NCBI GenBank assembly: GCA_016183425.1
Contig: JACPEP010000017.1
Span: 16,300-80,299 of the forward strand
Source: Chloroflexota bacterium
GTDB lineage: Bacteria; Chloroflexota; Dehalococcoidia; JACPEP01
Direction: 5' to 3'
DNA length: 64,000 bases
This document shows positions 25,248 through 33,024 of the stretch, piece after piece. The translations under genes and the position numbers were made by a program. The number at the start of each line of letters is the position of its first letter. Within the stretch, counting starts at the first letter, position 1. The notes under the pieces were generated by a model. It saw only the letters and a program-made list of their open reading frames with translations. It was not told the DNA's origin and ran no database searches.

Positions 25248-26249
25248 TTAGACCCTCTCTGTTTTACCCTGATGGTTCAGGGAGCGCTGGGCAGCCTCCA
25301 GGACCCGCACCACTCTAAGGCCGTTGTGGCCATCTGTCTGAGGCGTTTTGCCTTCCTCGATGCAGCTCAGGAAATGGCTACATTCATTGCGTAGGGGCTC
25401 GGTGAGGTCGATCTGGGGGATGGAGATGTCCCCAGAGTGAAGGCGGTATTGAAACTCGCCGTAGATCTCCCCTCTTATGTGTACCCCTTTGTCATAGACC
25501 TTCACCTTCGCCTCGTTGTCCACGTCATCGTAAACCACCATTTTCTGGCTTCCCACGATGGTCACTCTTCTCATCTTGCTGGGGTCCAGCCAGCTGGCAT
25601 GGACGTGGGCCGCTATCCCCTCCGGAAACATCAGATGGATAAATACTACGTCCTCCACCTGGCTGTTCAGGTAGCTGGCGCCCCGGACGCTCACCTCCAG
25701 GGGCATCGCCTCCAGAAGGTAGAGGAGGATGGAAAGGTCATGGGGAGCGATGCTCCACAGGGCGTTCAGATCCCTCTGCACCTGGCCCAGGTTGACCCGA
25801 GTGGAGTATATGTAGTAGATGCGGCCGATGTTCCCCTGGCTTATCAGCTCCTTGATTTTGATCACCGCCGGGTTGTACTCGAAAATGTGTCCCACCATGA
25901 GGATACGATGGTACTTTTGGGCTGTGGCGACCAGCTCCTCTCCTTCTTTGGATGTCATGGTCATAGGTTTTTCTACCAGGATGTGTTTGCCTGCCTCCAG
26001 GGCCTCCTTTGCCAACTGCAGATGGGTCTGGGCGGGGGTGGCGATGACTACGCCATGAATGTCTTTATCTTCCAGGAGCTCTCGGTAGTCGCTGGTGGTC
26101 TTGGCGGCGGGATAAAGTCTCTGAGCTTGAGACAGACGTTTCCCATCCCTATCGCAGATGGTGGTCAGAGCACCCAACTGATGGAAGTTGCGGGCCAGGT
26201 TAGGGCCCCAGTATCCGTAGCCGACAAGCCCAACCCTAATGGTCAACAA
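25248..26249 (-). CDS. Gfo/Idh/MocA-family sugar-nucleotide oxidoreductase (WbpB/WlbA-like)
   Basis: A 333-residue NAD(P)-dependent oxidoreductase. The Rossmann motif is VGLVGYGYWGPNLARNF, and the catalytic EKP is in ILVEKPMTMTS (93-95). The GHIFEYNPAVIKIKELI segment and the later NECSHFLSCIEEGKTP end match WlbA/WbpB-type 3-oxidases of UDP-GlcNAc-derived sugars. It would make the 3-keto sugar used by the DegT aminotransferase at 19930-21048. It is first in the operon and starts with TTG (26249, or the adjacent TTG at 26246) after GAGGGG. The substrate is inferred from the WbpB-E-D gene set. Confidence 0.88.
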   Translation of the reverse strand: MLTIRVGLVGYGYWGPNLARNFHQLGALTTICDRDGKRLSQAQRLYPAAKTTSDYRELLEDKDIHGVVIATPAQTHLQLAKEALEAGKHILVEKPMTMTSKEGEELVATAQKYHRILMVGHIFEYNPAVIKIKELISQGNIGRIYYIYSTRVNLGQVQRDLNALWSIAPHDLSILLYLLEAMPLEVSVRGASYLNSQVEDVVFIHLMFPEGIAAHVHASWLDPSKMRRVTIVGSQKMVVYDDVDNEAKVKVYDKGVHIRGEIYGEFQYRLHSGDISIPQIDLTEPLRNECSHFLSCIEEGKTPQTDGHNGLRVVRVLEAAQRSLNHQGKTERV

Positions 26250-26277
26250 TCACCCCTCATAGAAACCCACGCTTTAA

Positions 26278-26306
26278 AAAATACCCTCTTGGGGGAGGGC
26301 TGTCAA
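26278..26306 (-). promoter_or_regulatory. Sigma-70 promoter of the oxidoreductase/E1/hybrid operon
   Basis: On the minus strand TTGACA (26306-26301), a 17-base spacer and TATTTT (26283-26278) lie 29 bases before the TTG start of the oxidoreductase gene. The -35 box is perfect and the spacing ideal; the -10 box matches at four of six positions. It is the only good promoter seen for genes from here down to about 15,200, where no larger gaps occur. The rest of the 161-base gap to the next gene holds nothing else recognisable. Confidence 0.62.
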
Positions 26307-26410
26307 GTTAGATTGCTAAAATATTTCATCAAGATTGGGAAGAATTTTTCAAAGCACTCTCCCTAGGGCAGGGGCTCTGAAAATCCGGGAAGATGATGAC
26401 ACTGCTCTCT

Positions 26411-27394
26411 TCATGTCTCTTGAAGCTCCTCCAGCACCGCCAGAAGCTCTCGTTTCCTTTTCTCCAGAGGGAAAAGCTCTTTAATACGTTCTCTAGCCAG
26501 GGGACCCAGGTTTGAGGAAAGGGCCTCTCCTATTCTTTCCGCCACCTCCCCAGGCTCCAGGCTATCGACGTAAAAGCCACAGTCCCCCACCACCTCCGGG
26601 AGAGCGCCCCGCCGGGATACCACCGGTACACACTCACAGAGCATGGCCTCGGCCAGGGCGCAGCCGAAGCTCTCCTGACGGGAGACCTGGAAGAAGACCT
26701 TGCTCCGGCTATAGGCGTTTATCAGCTCTTGCCCATAAAGCCCGCCGGCAAAGGTCACGTTGGGGGTCGCCATGTCCTTTAGACGGTGAACGCTCTCATC
26801 CAGCCATGGTCCCACCAGACGGAAAGGGAGGTGAGGCATCAGGCGGGCGGCGGCCATGAAGATGTCCAGACCGGTGATGGGGATAGAAATGTTTGAGATT
26901 CCCCGTACTGCCAGGACCATGTCCGCCCGGACGGCCTCTGGTACTGGCGCGAAGGTTGCCGCGTCGAAACCATGGTATATCGTTCTCATCCTCGCTTCGG
27001 GCGCTCCGGCATTGGCTATGGCCTGCTGACGAGTGAAGTGGGAGACGGCCAGCGTCAGGTGGGCGCGGCGAAAGACGTAGCGGGGGCACCACCCTTTCCA
27101 CCGTCGGGATAAGAGGCCGTAACTGGGTAGCTCCGGCATTCTAACCACGTCGTAGCCCCCCGCCACCACCAGGCTCTTCTTCCCCAGGAACCGGGAGAAG
27201 AGGACCGTCCAGAAGGCGTGAAGGGCGCCGAACCAGGAGAAGGTGGCGTCGCACCACATGACACCTCGGGCCAGGGCGGGAAGGCTCCCCAGGCCAGTAT
27301 AGTGAAGCTCCCGTACCTGGTGGGCCTCCTGAAGAAGACGCAGGTCTTTTTCCACAAAAGAAGACCGGGTGGGGTAGACGAAAAGAATCTTCAT
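26411..27394 (-). CDS. Glycosyltransferase family 4 protein
   Basis: A 327-residue GT-B protein. The C-terminal nucleotide-sugar domain is clear: RVKD-type linker region PNVTFAGGLYGQELINAYSRSKVFFQVSRQESFGCALAEAMLCECVPVVSRRGALPEVVG, containing the E-x7-E pattern (ESFGCALAE). The N-terminus (MKILFVYPTRSSFVEKD) begins the acceptor-binding Rossmann domain, with DVVRMPE and LAVSHFTRQQAI further on. It ends 12 bases after the end of the GT39-like gene's reading frame. Donor and acceptor are unknown. Confidence 0.87.
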   Translation of the reverse strand: MKILFVYPTRSSFVEKDLRLLQEAHQVRELHYTGLGSLPALARGVMWCDATFSWFGALHAFWTVLFSRFLGKKSLVVAGGYDVVRMPELPSYGLLSRRWKGWCPRYVFRRAHLTLAVSHFTRQQAIANAGAPEARMRTIYHGFDAATFAPVPEAVRADMVLAVRGISNISIPITGLDIFMAAARLMPHLPFRLVGPWLDESVHRLKDMATPNVTFAGGLYGQELINAYSRSKVFFQVSRQESFGCALAEAMLCECVPVVSRRGALPEVVGDCGFYVDSLEPGEVAERIGEALSSNLGPLARERIKELFPLEKRKRELLAVLEELQET

Positions 27395-27406
27395 CGTTTC
27401 CCTTAA

Positions 27407-28879
27407 TTACTCTTTGGGCTTCCACAGCCAGTAGTTGGCCGTTGTGTCAGAGACGTAGTAGTAGTCCTCCATGTTCATCCCCAGTTGCCAGAAGCCGCCC
27501 CGCCGGGAGATGATGAGGCCATATTCTTTGTTTCGAATCTTTCCCTGGAGAGGCTCCGGGTCCCAGTAACCCCTGCTCACCAGGTAGATAAAGTTGTTGT
27601 CCGGCCCGAACTCCACCTCTTTATCGGCGTCGCCCTCGGTAAAGTGACCATCCAGGGACAACACTGGTCTCTGAGCGGCGTTGATAGAGCTGAGAACTCG
27701 TTCCCTCTCCTGAGCCCTCTGGCTGTACGGGGAGGGGGGGGTATAGAGGTAGAAGAAATACTGCTCCTGGATTCGGGAGGGGAGGTTGGGGGCGTGGAAC
27801 AGGGATAGCGCCTGAAAAAGAAGGAGCGACGGCACAAGGAGGGAAAGAATGGCATGCTGGGGGGTTCGGAGCGTCAGTTGCCACAGGTGGTGGAAGGAGA
27901 GGCCAAAAAGGATGCATAGCAGGGCCATAAGCTCGATGAAATGATTGGGGCCCACCGCCAGCACCGCCGTCGTCCTCAAAGTGACCACCAGGTTGGGAAT
28001 GAGCCAGAAGCTGAAGATGGCCGCCTCTTTTCTCCAGTCCTGCCTTATGAAGTAGGCCAGTGCCAGGGCCAGGAGCACGGGGTGGACTATTATCAGGCGG
28101 TACAATTCCTTAAATAACCGCTCTACATCGGTGGGAAAGGTCAGGGGCACCGTGATGTTATGGAAGAAAAATTCGCCCTGGGTAAGATAGTTGAGGCCGA
28201 AAAAGATGGTCAGGACGAGGAAGGCAAAGGTGAAGCCAAATTGTAGTCCAGACGTCTTTTTCTTAAGGAAAATGTAAATAAAAGCAGCCACCGGCGCCGC
28301 GATCTCAGGCCCTTTGGTGAAAAGGGCGAAGGTGAGCAGAAGGGAAGAGAGAAAAATCGTGGTTGAGTTCAGCTTTCGGTACAGCAGATACATCCCGCCA
28401 AAGGCCAGGGCGACGCCCAGGAAGTCCACCCGATAATCGGGGGAGAAGCTATAGACAACGTAGGTGGAGAAGAAGAGAAAGGTAGCCGTGGTGGAGGTGA
28501 GGATGCTTTTTGTCTCTCTCCGCAGCACCAGAAATGTCACCAGCCCGATAAAAAGGGCCGAGGCGAAGGAAATAACCCTGCCCACCGCATAGAAGGTCCC
28601 GAACAGGCGACTCAGTGTCGCTACCAGCCATAGATACCCCGGTCCATAAAAGGGGAGGATGTAGGGTGGGGAGTTGGGGTCGCGATACAGGTCTTCGCCG
28701 GCGACAATGAGCTTGACCAGCCCCAAAAGGTAGGGCTCGTGATAATCGATAGAGTAGGGGAAAAAGGTCTCGTGGAAAGAGCGATAGAGAAAGAAGAGGA
28801 AATAGAGGGTGAGGAACAGCAAGCTGAGGCCCAACAATATCTGCTGGGGGAGGTTTTTAACGGCCTTGGCTTGGCTCAT
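27407..28879 (-). CDS. GT39/ArnT-like polytopic membrane glycosyltransferase
   Basis: A 490-residue integral membrane protein with about ten to eleven hydrophobic segments, starting with LLGLSLLFLTLYFLFFLY. The first extracytoplasmic loop SIDYHEPYLLGLVKLIVAGEDLYRDP has the acidic DYHE pair expected for polyprenyl-phosphate-sugar-dependent transferases, then a PPYILPFYGPGYLW segment. The C-terminal about 120 residues are soluble (YLVSRGYWDPEPL). It probably moves a sugar from a lipid carrier to a surface acceptor. The family placement is by topology and motif, so exact function is open. Confidence 0.75.
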   Translation of the reverse strand: MSQAKAVKNLPQQILLGLSLLFLTLYFLFFLYRSFHETFFPYSIDYHEPYLLGLVKLIVAGEDLYRDPNSPPYILPFYGPGYLWLVATLSRLFGTFYAVGRVISFASALFIGLVTFLVLRRETKSILTSTTATFLFFSTYVVYSFSPDYRVDFLGVALAFGGMYLLYRKLNSTTIFLSSLLLTFALFTKGPEIAAPVAAFIYIFLKKKTSGLQFGFTFAFLVLTIFFGLNYLTQGEFFFHNITVPLTFPTDVERLFKELYRLIIVHPVLLALALAYFIRQDWRKEAAIFSFWLIPNLVVTLRTTAVLAVGPNHFIELMALLCILFGLSFHHLWQLTLRTPQHAILSLLVPSLLLFQALSLFHAPNLPSRIQEQYFFYLYTPPSPYSQRAQERERVLSSINAAQRPVLSLDGHFTEGDADKEVEFGPDNNFIYLVSRGYWDPEPLQGKIRNKEYGLIISRRGGFWQLGMNMEDYYYVSDTTANYWLWKPKE

Positions 28880-28987
28880 GAGAGGCTTGACTTAGGGTTG
28901 GAACAACAAATGAGCGGTCTCTCTCCCAGGTTTTGGTGTCCCAAACTAAAGAGGTTTTCCTCGTTAGTTGGTCTAACCAGACTTGGA

Positions 28988-30406
28988 CTAATTTCCCCGT
29001 GAGACGAACAGGCCCTTCAGAACAGCGATACTTGTCTTCACTACCCATCTGAGTTCCTCCAAGGACTTGATGGATAAAACAAATTGCATAATCTTTTTGG
29101 GGCGAAAGTAGAATTCTCGGTATGCCTTCTTATAATAGAAAATAACCTCTTCCTTTTTAAGACCGTCCATTTCGTAGGCTGGCACAGGCACATTGAACCC
29201 TGTGCTCAAACCATAACGAGCATCTACCAGCAATCGGCCATTTCCCTTGACAAAATCGTAGAGTTCCGTTGCCGGAAGGGGCAAGGTGATAAAGAACTCG
29301 GCATTGTTAAGAGGCAGCTCTTTGGCCAGACGGATGGTGGCCTGCATCGTCTGCTCAGTATCTCCCGGCAGTCCCAACATGAAAAAACCATCCACGATGA
29401 ACCCAGCTTTCTGGGCTAAGGTGCAGGCACGACGGATGGTTGCCACATCCGTCCCTTTCTTGATGCCTCGGAGTATCGCCTCGTCCCCGGATTCAATACC
29501 AAAGGCGATTCGGAAAACAGAGGCTTTTTTCATCAAGTCGATTAATTCATCATCAATAGAATCGGCTCGGATGCCATTTTGAAAATTTATGGCTAGCGGA
29601 TATGACCGTTGGCTCAAAAGTGTCAAAATCTCCAATGCCCGTTGTCTTTTGGTAGCAAAAGCATCATCTAAGACGTCCAGTTGCTTAATGTGATACTTCT
29701 CCACAGCGTAATCAATTTCCTGGATTACATTTTGGGTTGACCGAAAGGTCACTCTTCGTCCAAAGGTGCTCTTGCTACAAAATGTGCACCCATAGGGGCA
29801 GCCTCGGCTGGTCATTATAGGCATCGCCGGAGTTCTTCTCACCCGATGGGAATAGCGGGTCAAGTTGGGAAGGAGGTCGAAGGCGGGGAAGGGTAACTGA
29901 TCCAGGTTCCTTATGCGCTCTCGTGGCGGGTTGATGACCACCTCTTCTCCGCGCCAAAAGGCGACGCCACGAACATCATCGAACAAAGGTTTCTGACTGC
30001 GCCTTCGCTCCATTATTTCTAATACTGTTTCTTCTCCTTCACCAAAAATAGCTGCGTCAGCGGCACTGTTCCTTAGGCTCTCTCCAACCAGTGCTGAAAC
30101 TTGAGGGCCCCCCATTATGACGGTTCTCGTTGCTGTCTCTTGTTTCAAGAGTTTTGATAGACGAACTGCCGCCTGGTAGGAGATTACATTGACCGAAATT
30201 CCCACCACACCAGGGTCGAGCCTCTGTATCTCCACCAAAATGTCGGATTCAGACATTTGGAGCACATGGGCATCAACAATGGCACAACTAAACCCATGCT
30301 CCCTCAGATAGCTGGCTATGTATGCTGGGCCCAAAGGCGGCACAAAGGTTGTCTCATTTATACCACGAGCATAGTCGGGAAAGGGATTGACCAACACTAT
30401 GTCCAT
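28988..30406 (-). CDS. B12-binding-domain radical SAM protein
   Basis: A 472-residue protein in the BchE-like group. An N-terminal cobalamin-binding-like domain (DIVLVNPFPDYARG, VVGISVNVISY, TVIMGGPQVSALVGE, IFGEGEETV) precedes the radical SAM core with C203, C207 and C210 in TSRGCPYGCTFCSK, then FGIESGDEAILRGIKKG and GFFMLGLPGDTEQTM. The cobalamin histidine motif DxHxxG is not seen. The start at 30406 has GGAG 9 bases upstream and is preferred over an ATG 15 bases earlier. The gene is clearly AT-richer than its flanks. Substrate unknown; methylation or rearrangement of a lipid or sugar is typical of the family. Confidence 0.85.
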   Translation of the reverse strand: MDIVLVNPFPDYARGINETTFVPPLGPAYIASYLREHGFSCAIVDAHVLQMSESDILVEIQRLDPGVVGISVNVISYQAAVRLSKLLKQETATRTVIMGGPQVSALVGESLRNSAADAAIFGEGEETVLEIMERRRSQKPLFDDVRGVAFWRGEEVVINPPRERIRNLDQLPFPAFDLLPNLTRYSHRVRRTPAMPIMTSRGCPYGCTFCSKSTFGRRVTFRSTQNVIQEIDYAVEKYHIKQLDVLDDAFATKRQRALEILTLLSQRSYPLAINFQNGIRADSIDDELIDLMKKASVFRIAFGIESGDEAILRGIKKGTDVATIRRACTLAQKAGFIVDGFFMLGLPGDTEQTMQATIRLAKELPLNNAEFFITLPLPATELYDFVKGNGRLLVDARYGLSTGFNVPVPAYEMDGLKKEEVIFYYKKAYREFYFRPKKIMQFVLSIKSLEELRWVVKTSIAVLKGLFVSRGN

Positions 30407-30421
30407 TCCCGGGGACTCCAT

Positions 30422-30447
30422 CTATGTTTCACAACTATGTTTCACAA
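30422..30447. repeat. Perfect 13-base tandem repeat upstream of a radical SAM gene
   Basis: CTATGTTTCACAA occurs twice without a gap, directly upstream of the radical SAM gene. It may be a replication-slippage duplication or a paired binding site; nothing in the sequence decides between them. Confidence 0.7.
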
Positions 30448-30471
30448 CCTTCTCCTGAAGAGGCCCTGGGC

Positions 30472-31872
30472 TCATAACCCTATTTTGGCCCATTTCAGTT
30501 TTCTAAACCCGTAGAGGGCCATTCTCAAAAGTTGAAGGCCATGGCGGAATGTTTTCATCTTGGATTCACCAGCAACCCTTGCTTTATAATGCACTGGCAT
30601 CTCCCCGATCTTAAGACCCAGCTTGGCGGCGCCAATAAGCAGATCGAAGTCACCCCAAGGACAGTGTCCCATCTCAATGTGGCGATAGTCTTCCCTGCGT
30701 AAAGCTTTAGTGCCGCAGAGGGTATCTGTGACTCGGCTGGCTAGCAACCAGGTGAAAATAAGGCTGAAGATTCGGTTACCCAGACGATGAAGGTGCCTCA
30801 TAGCTTGCTTTTCTTGGGGGTATATCATTCTGGTGCCATTGGCAAAATCGGCCATGCCTTTATCGATCACTTCAAAAAAGCGGGGGAGTTCCTCTGGCGG
30901 AACCGCCATGTCTGCGTCCAGGACCATGATGACATCACCCAGGGCAGCATCGAAGCCAGCCTTTACGGCCCCACCTTTGCCCCGATTTGGCCAGTAGGAG
31001 ATCAACTTCAGGTTTTCATATTCTCCTATTAGTTGAGAGACAACCGTTGCTGTCCCATCGGTGGAACCATCGTCAACGACGATAACTTCGGTATCACGTC
31101 CCATATTTGGAAGGCGACGGATGCACTTCTCAATATTTTCCTCTTCGTTGAAGCAGGGAATAATTACTGAGCAAGAAAAATTTCTTGATGTCAAAACCTG
31201 GGGGACCGCTTTGGCCACCAGATATTGCACTACACACAATTTCTTCAGCCCCGGGACAAGGGGGGCTACTTTGTTGAGAAGGTCCGATATGAAAGGAATG
31301 CATATGGGAAGTAAAACCCTATATCCTGTCTCCTGGATCTCAAAACCAGCCAACCTAAAAAGGGCCACCACATCATCTAGTTGCATCCAGTTGTGGGGAC
31401 CTTCAGGCATTTTCATTCGTAGCATTTCGCCAACCCGTAGGATCGGCTCCCATATTGGGTTGACGAAGGATACCACCACCATTGTTGTTGGTTTGCCCAC
31501 TGCGTGAAGCTCGTTGATGGTTGCCCAAATGTCAGTAAGGTGCTCCAATACGTCCTGTATGATTATGTAGTCGTATTTTTGTCCTCCGTCTAGCTGTTCG
31601 ACGCCGCCGTATTTGAAGGATAGCTCGGGGTATTCTTCCTGAGCTCTCCTTACCATCTCCCGGCTAAGGCCGATGCAAGTTCCCTTCTGGGGTCTTAAGG
31701 ACGATAAAACACCCGCTGAGCCGGTCCCTATTTCCAGAACATCACTGCCCGGTGGAACAAACGTTGCAAAGAGTTCCCTTATGCGGGTGAAATAATAATC
31801 GGCTTTCTTCACCCACTTTTGATAGTCCTCGGCAATATTGTCTAGATGTTGGGCAACATCTACTTTGTTCAT
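30472..31872 (-). CDS. Fusion: SAM methyltransferase plus family 2 glycosyltransferase
   Basis: A 466-residue frame. Residues 1-170 are a class I methyltransferase (VLEIGTGSAGVLSSLRP, GLSREMVRRAQEEYP, YDYIIIQDVLEHL). Residues about 238-466 are a GT-A domain of the dolichol-phosphate-mannose-synthase type: SVIIPCFNEEENIEKCI, EVIVVDDGSTDGTATVV, GKGGAVKAGFDAALGDVIMVLDADMAVPPEEL and DTLCGTKALRREDY. No transmembrane domain is evident. The C-terminal part likely transfers a sugar to polyprenyl phosphate. Like the next gene downstream, it is AT-richer than the rest of the window. Confidence 0.87.
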   Translation of the reverse strand: MNKVDVAQHLDNIAEDYQKWVKKADYYFTRIRELFATFVPPGSDVLEIGTGSAGVLSSLRPQKGTCIGLSREMVRRAQEEYPELSFKYGGVEQLDGGQKYDYIIIQDVLEHLTDIWATINELHAVGKPTTMVVVSFVNPIWEPILRVGEMLRMKMPEGPHNWMQLDDVVALFRLAGFEIQETGYRVLLPICIPFISDLLNKVAPLVPGLKKLCVVQYLVAKAVPQVLTSRNFSCSVIIPCFNEEENIEKCIRRLPNMGRDTEVIVVDDGSTDGTATVVSQLIGEYENLKLISYWPNRGKGGAVKAGFDAALGDVIMVLDADMAVPPEELPRFFEVIDKGMADFANGTRMIYPQEKQAMRHLHRLGNRIFSLIFTWLLASRVTDTLCGTKALRREDYRHIEMGHCPWGDFDLLIGAAKLGLKIGEMPVHYKARVAGESKMKTFRHGLQLLRMALYGFRKLKWAKIGL

Positions 31873-31938
31873 GGGCTACCTCCGGTTAAGCATGCCCCCG
31901 AACTGAGTTGCTTTCCCAAGCCATATTTCAAATGTCCC

Positions 31939-32967
31939 TCACAGATATAGAGTCCGCAGCATCCCTTCGTTGTCCCGCACCCATTTGATGATTTCCTCGT
32001 ATCCATCCTCGATGCCAACGCGGGGCTTCCAGCCGAGCACCTTTTCTGCCTTGGAGATGTCGCTTATGTAGATGACATGATCTGCTTTGCGCGGCTCTGG
32101 GATATAGCTGTTTCTTAGCCGCTTTTCAAACTTTCTTTCCATCAACTGGGTGGCCTCCACTAAAGATAGTGTGTGTTCTGGCCCACCCCCGATGTTGAAT
32201 ACCTCTCCCTTAATCCGGTCCAGGTTATTCATCTCCATCTCCACCAGACGGCATAGGTCGGAGGCAAAGAGCACATCCCGAACCTGTTTCCCTTGCCATC
32301 CGAAGTAGGTAAGGGGTAGGTCGAAGTGGGCGGCGATGGCCCACCAAGCCACCCATCCCTGGGCTACCTTTCCCCACTGCCAGGGGCCGGCGAGACAGGA
32401 GCAGCGATTGATCACCGTCCTCAGGCCGAAAGCGTCGTGCCATTCCTGACATATCAGGTCGGCACAGACCTTGGACAGACCGTAGATGGAGTGGTCGGGG
32501 CCGTCAATGGGAAAATCCTCTCCGATCCCTGGGCAGTCATCCCACACAAAACGGGTCTCCTCTTCGTGGCGAGGGATGGCGTTCACCTTGGAGCCGCAGT
32601 AGACCTTGTTGGTCGACCAGAAAATCACCGCCGCGCCGCTCCTTCGAGCGAACTCAAGGACATGAAGCAAACCGAAGGTGTTGTTGGTGAGGTCAAAAAC
32701 GGGGTTGCGGTAGCCATCGATGGCCGATGGCTGGGCGGCCGTTTCCAGAATGACGTCGTAGTCTGTATCCAGTTGCAGAAAGTCCTCAACTTGTCGGATG
32801 TCGCCATGTATGAAAGGGATGTCCAGGGTTCTAAATTGCTCCAGGTTGTATTCAGCTCCTCGCCGAACAAGGTTGTCCATCACCACCACCTGGTGGTCCC
32901 GGGCCTTCAGATAAAAGGCCAAATTGGCGCCCACGAAACCAGCGCCGCCGGTAATAAGAACCTTCAT
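31939..32967 (-). CDS. NAD-dependent sugar epimerase, CDP-paratose 2-epimerase-like
   Basis: A 342-residue extended short-chain dehydrogenase. The NAD motif is TGGAGFVGANL (GxxGxxG at about 7-13), and the catalytic pair YxxxK is Y162/K166 in SIYGLSKVCADL. The segment RCSCLAGPWQWGKVAQGWVAWWAIA with FGWQGKQVRDVLFASDL closely follows the pattern of CDP-paratose/tyvelose epimerases (RfbE/TyvE). No CDP-glucose dehydratase or paratose synthase gene is in the window, so the true substrate could be another sugar nucleotide. Confidence 0.82.
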   Translation of the reverse strand: MKVLITGGAGFVGANLAFYLKARDHQVVVMDNLVRRGAEYNLEQFRTLDIPFIHGDIRQVEDFLQLDTDYDVILETAAQPSAIDGYRNPVFDLTNNTFGLLHVLEFARRSGAAVIFWSTNKVYCGSKVNAIPRHEEETRFVWDDCPGIGEDFPIDGPDHSIYGLSKVCADLICQEWHDAFGLRTVINRCSCLAGPWQWGKVAQGWVAWWAIAAHFDLPLTYFGWQGKQVRDVLFASDLCRLVEMEMNNLDRIKGEVFNIGGGPEHTLSLVEATQLMERKFEKRLRNSYIPEPRKADHVIYISDISKAEKVLGWKPRVGIEDGYEEIIKWVRDNEGMLRTLYL

Positions 32968-33024
32968 TGGCTCCTCCTTAGAACACCCGAGAACACAAGA
33001 AAAGACATCTTCCGGAGAGCCTCC

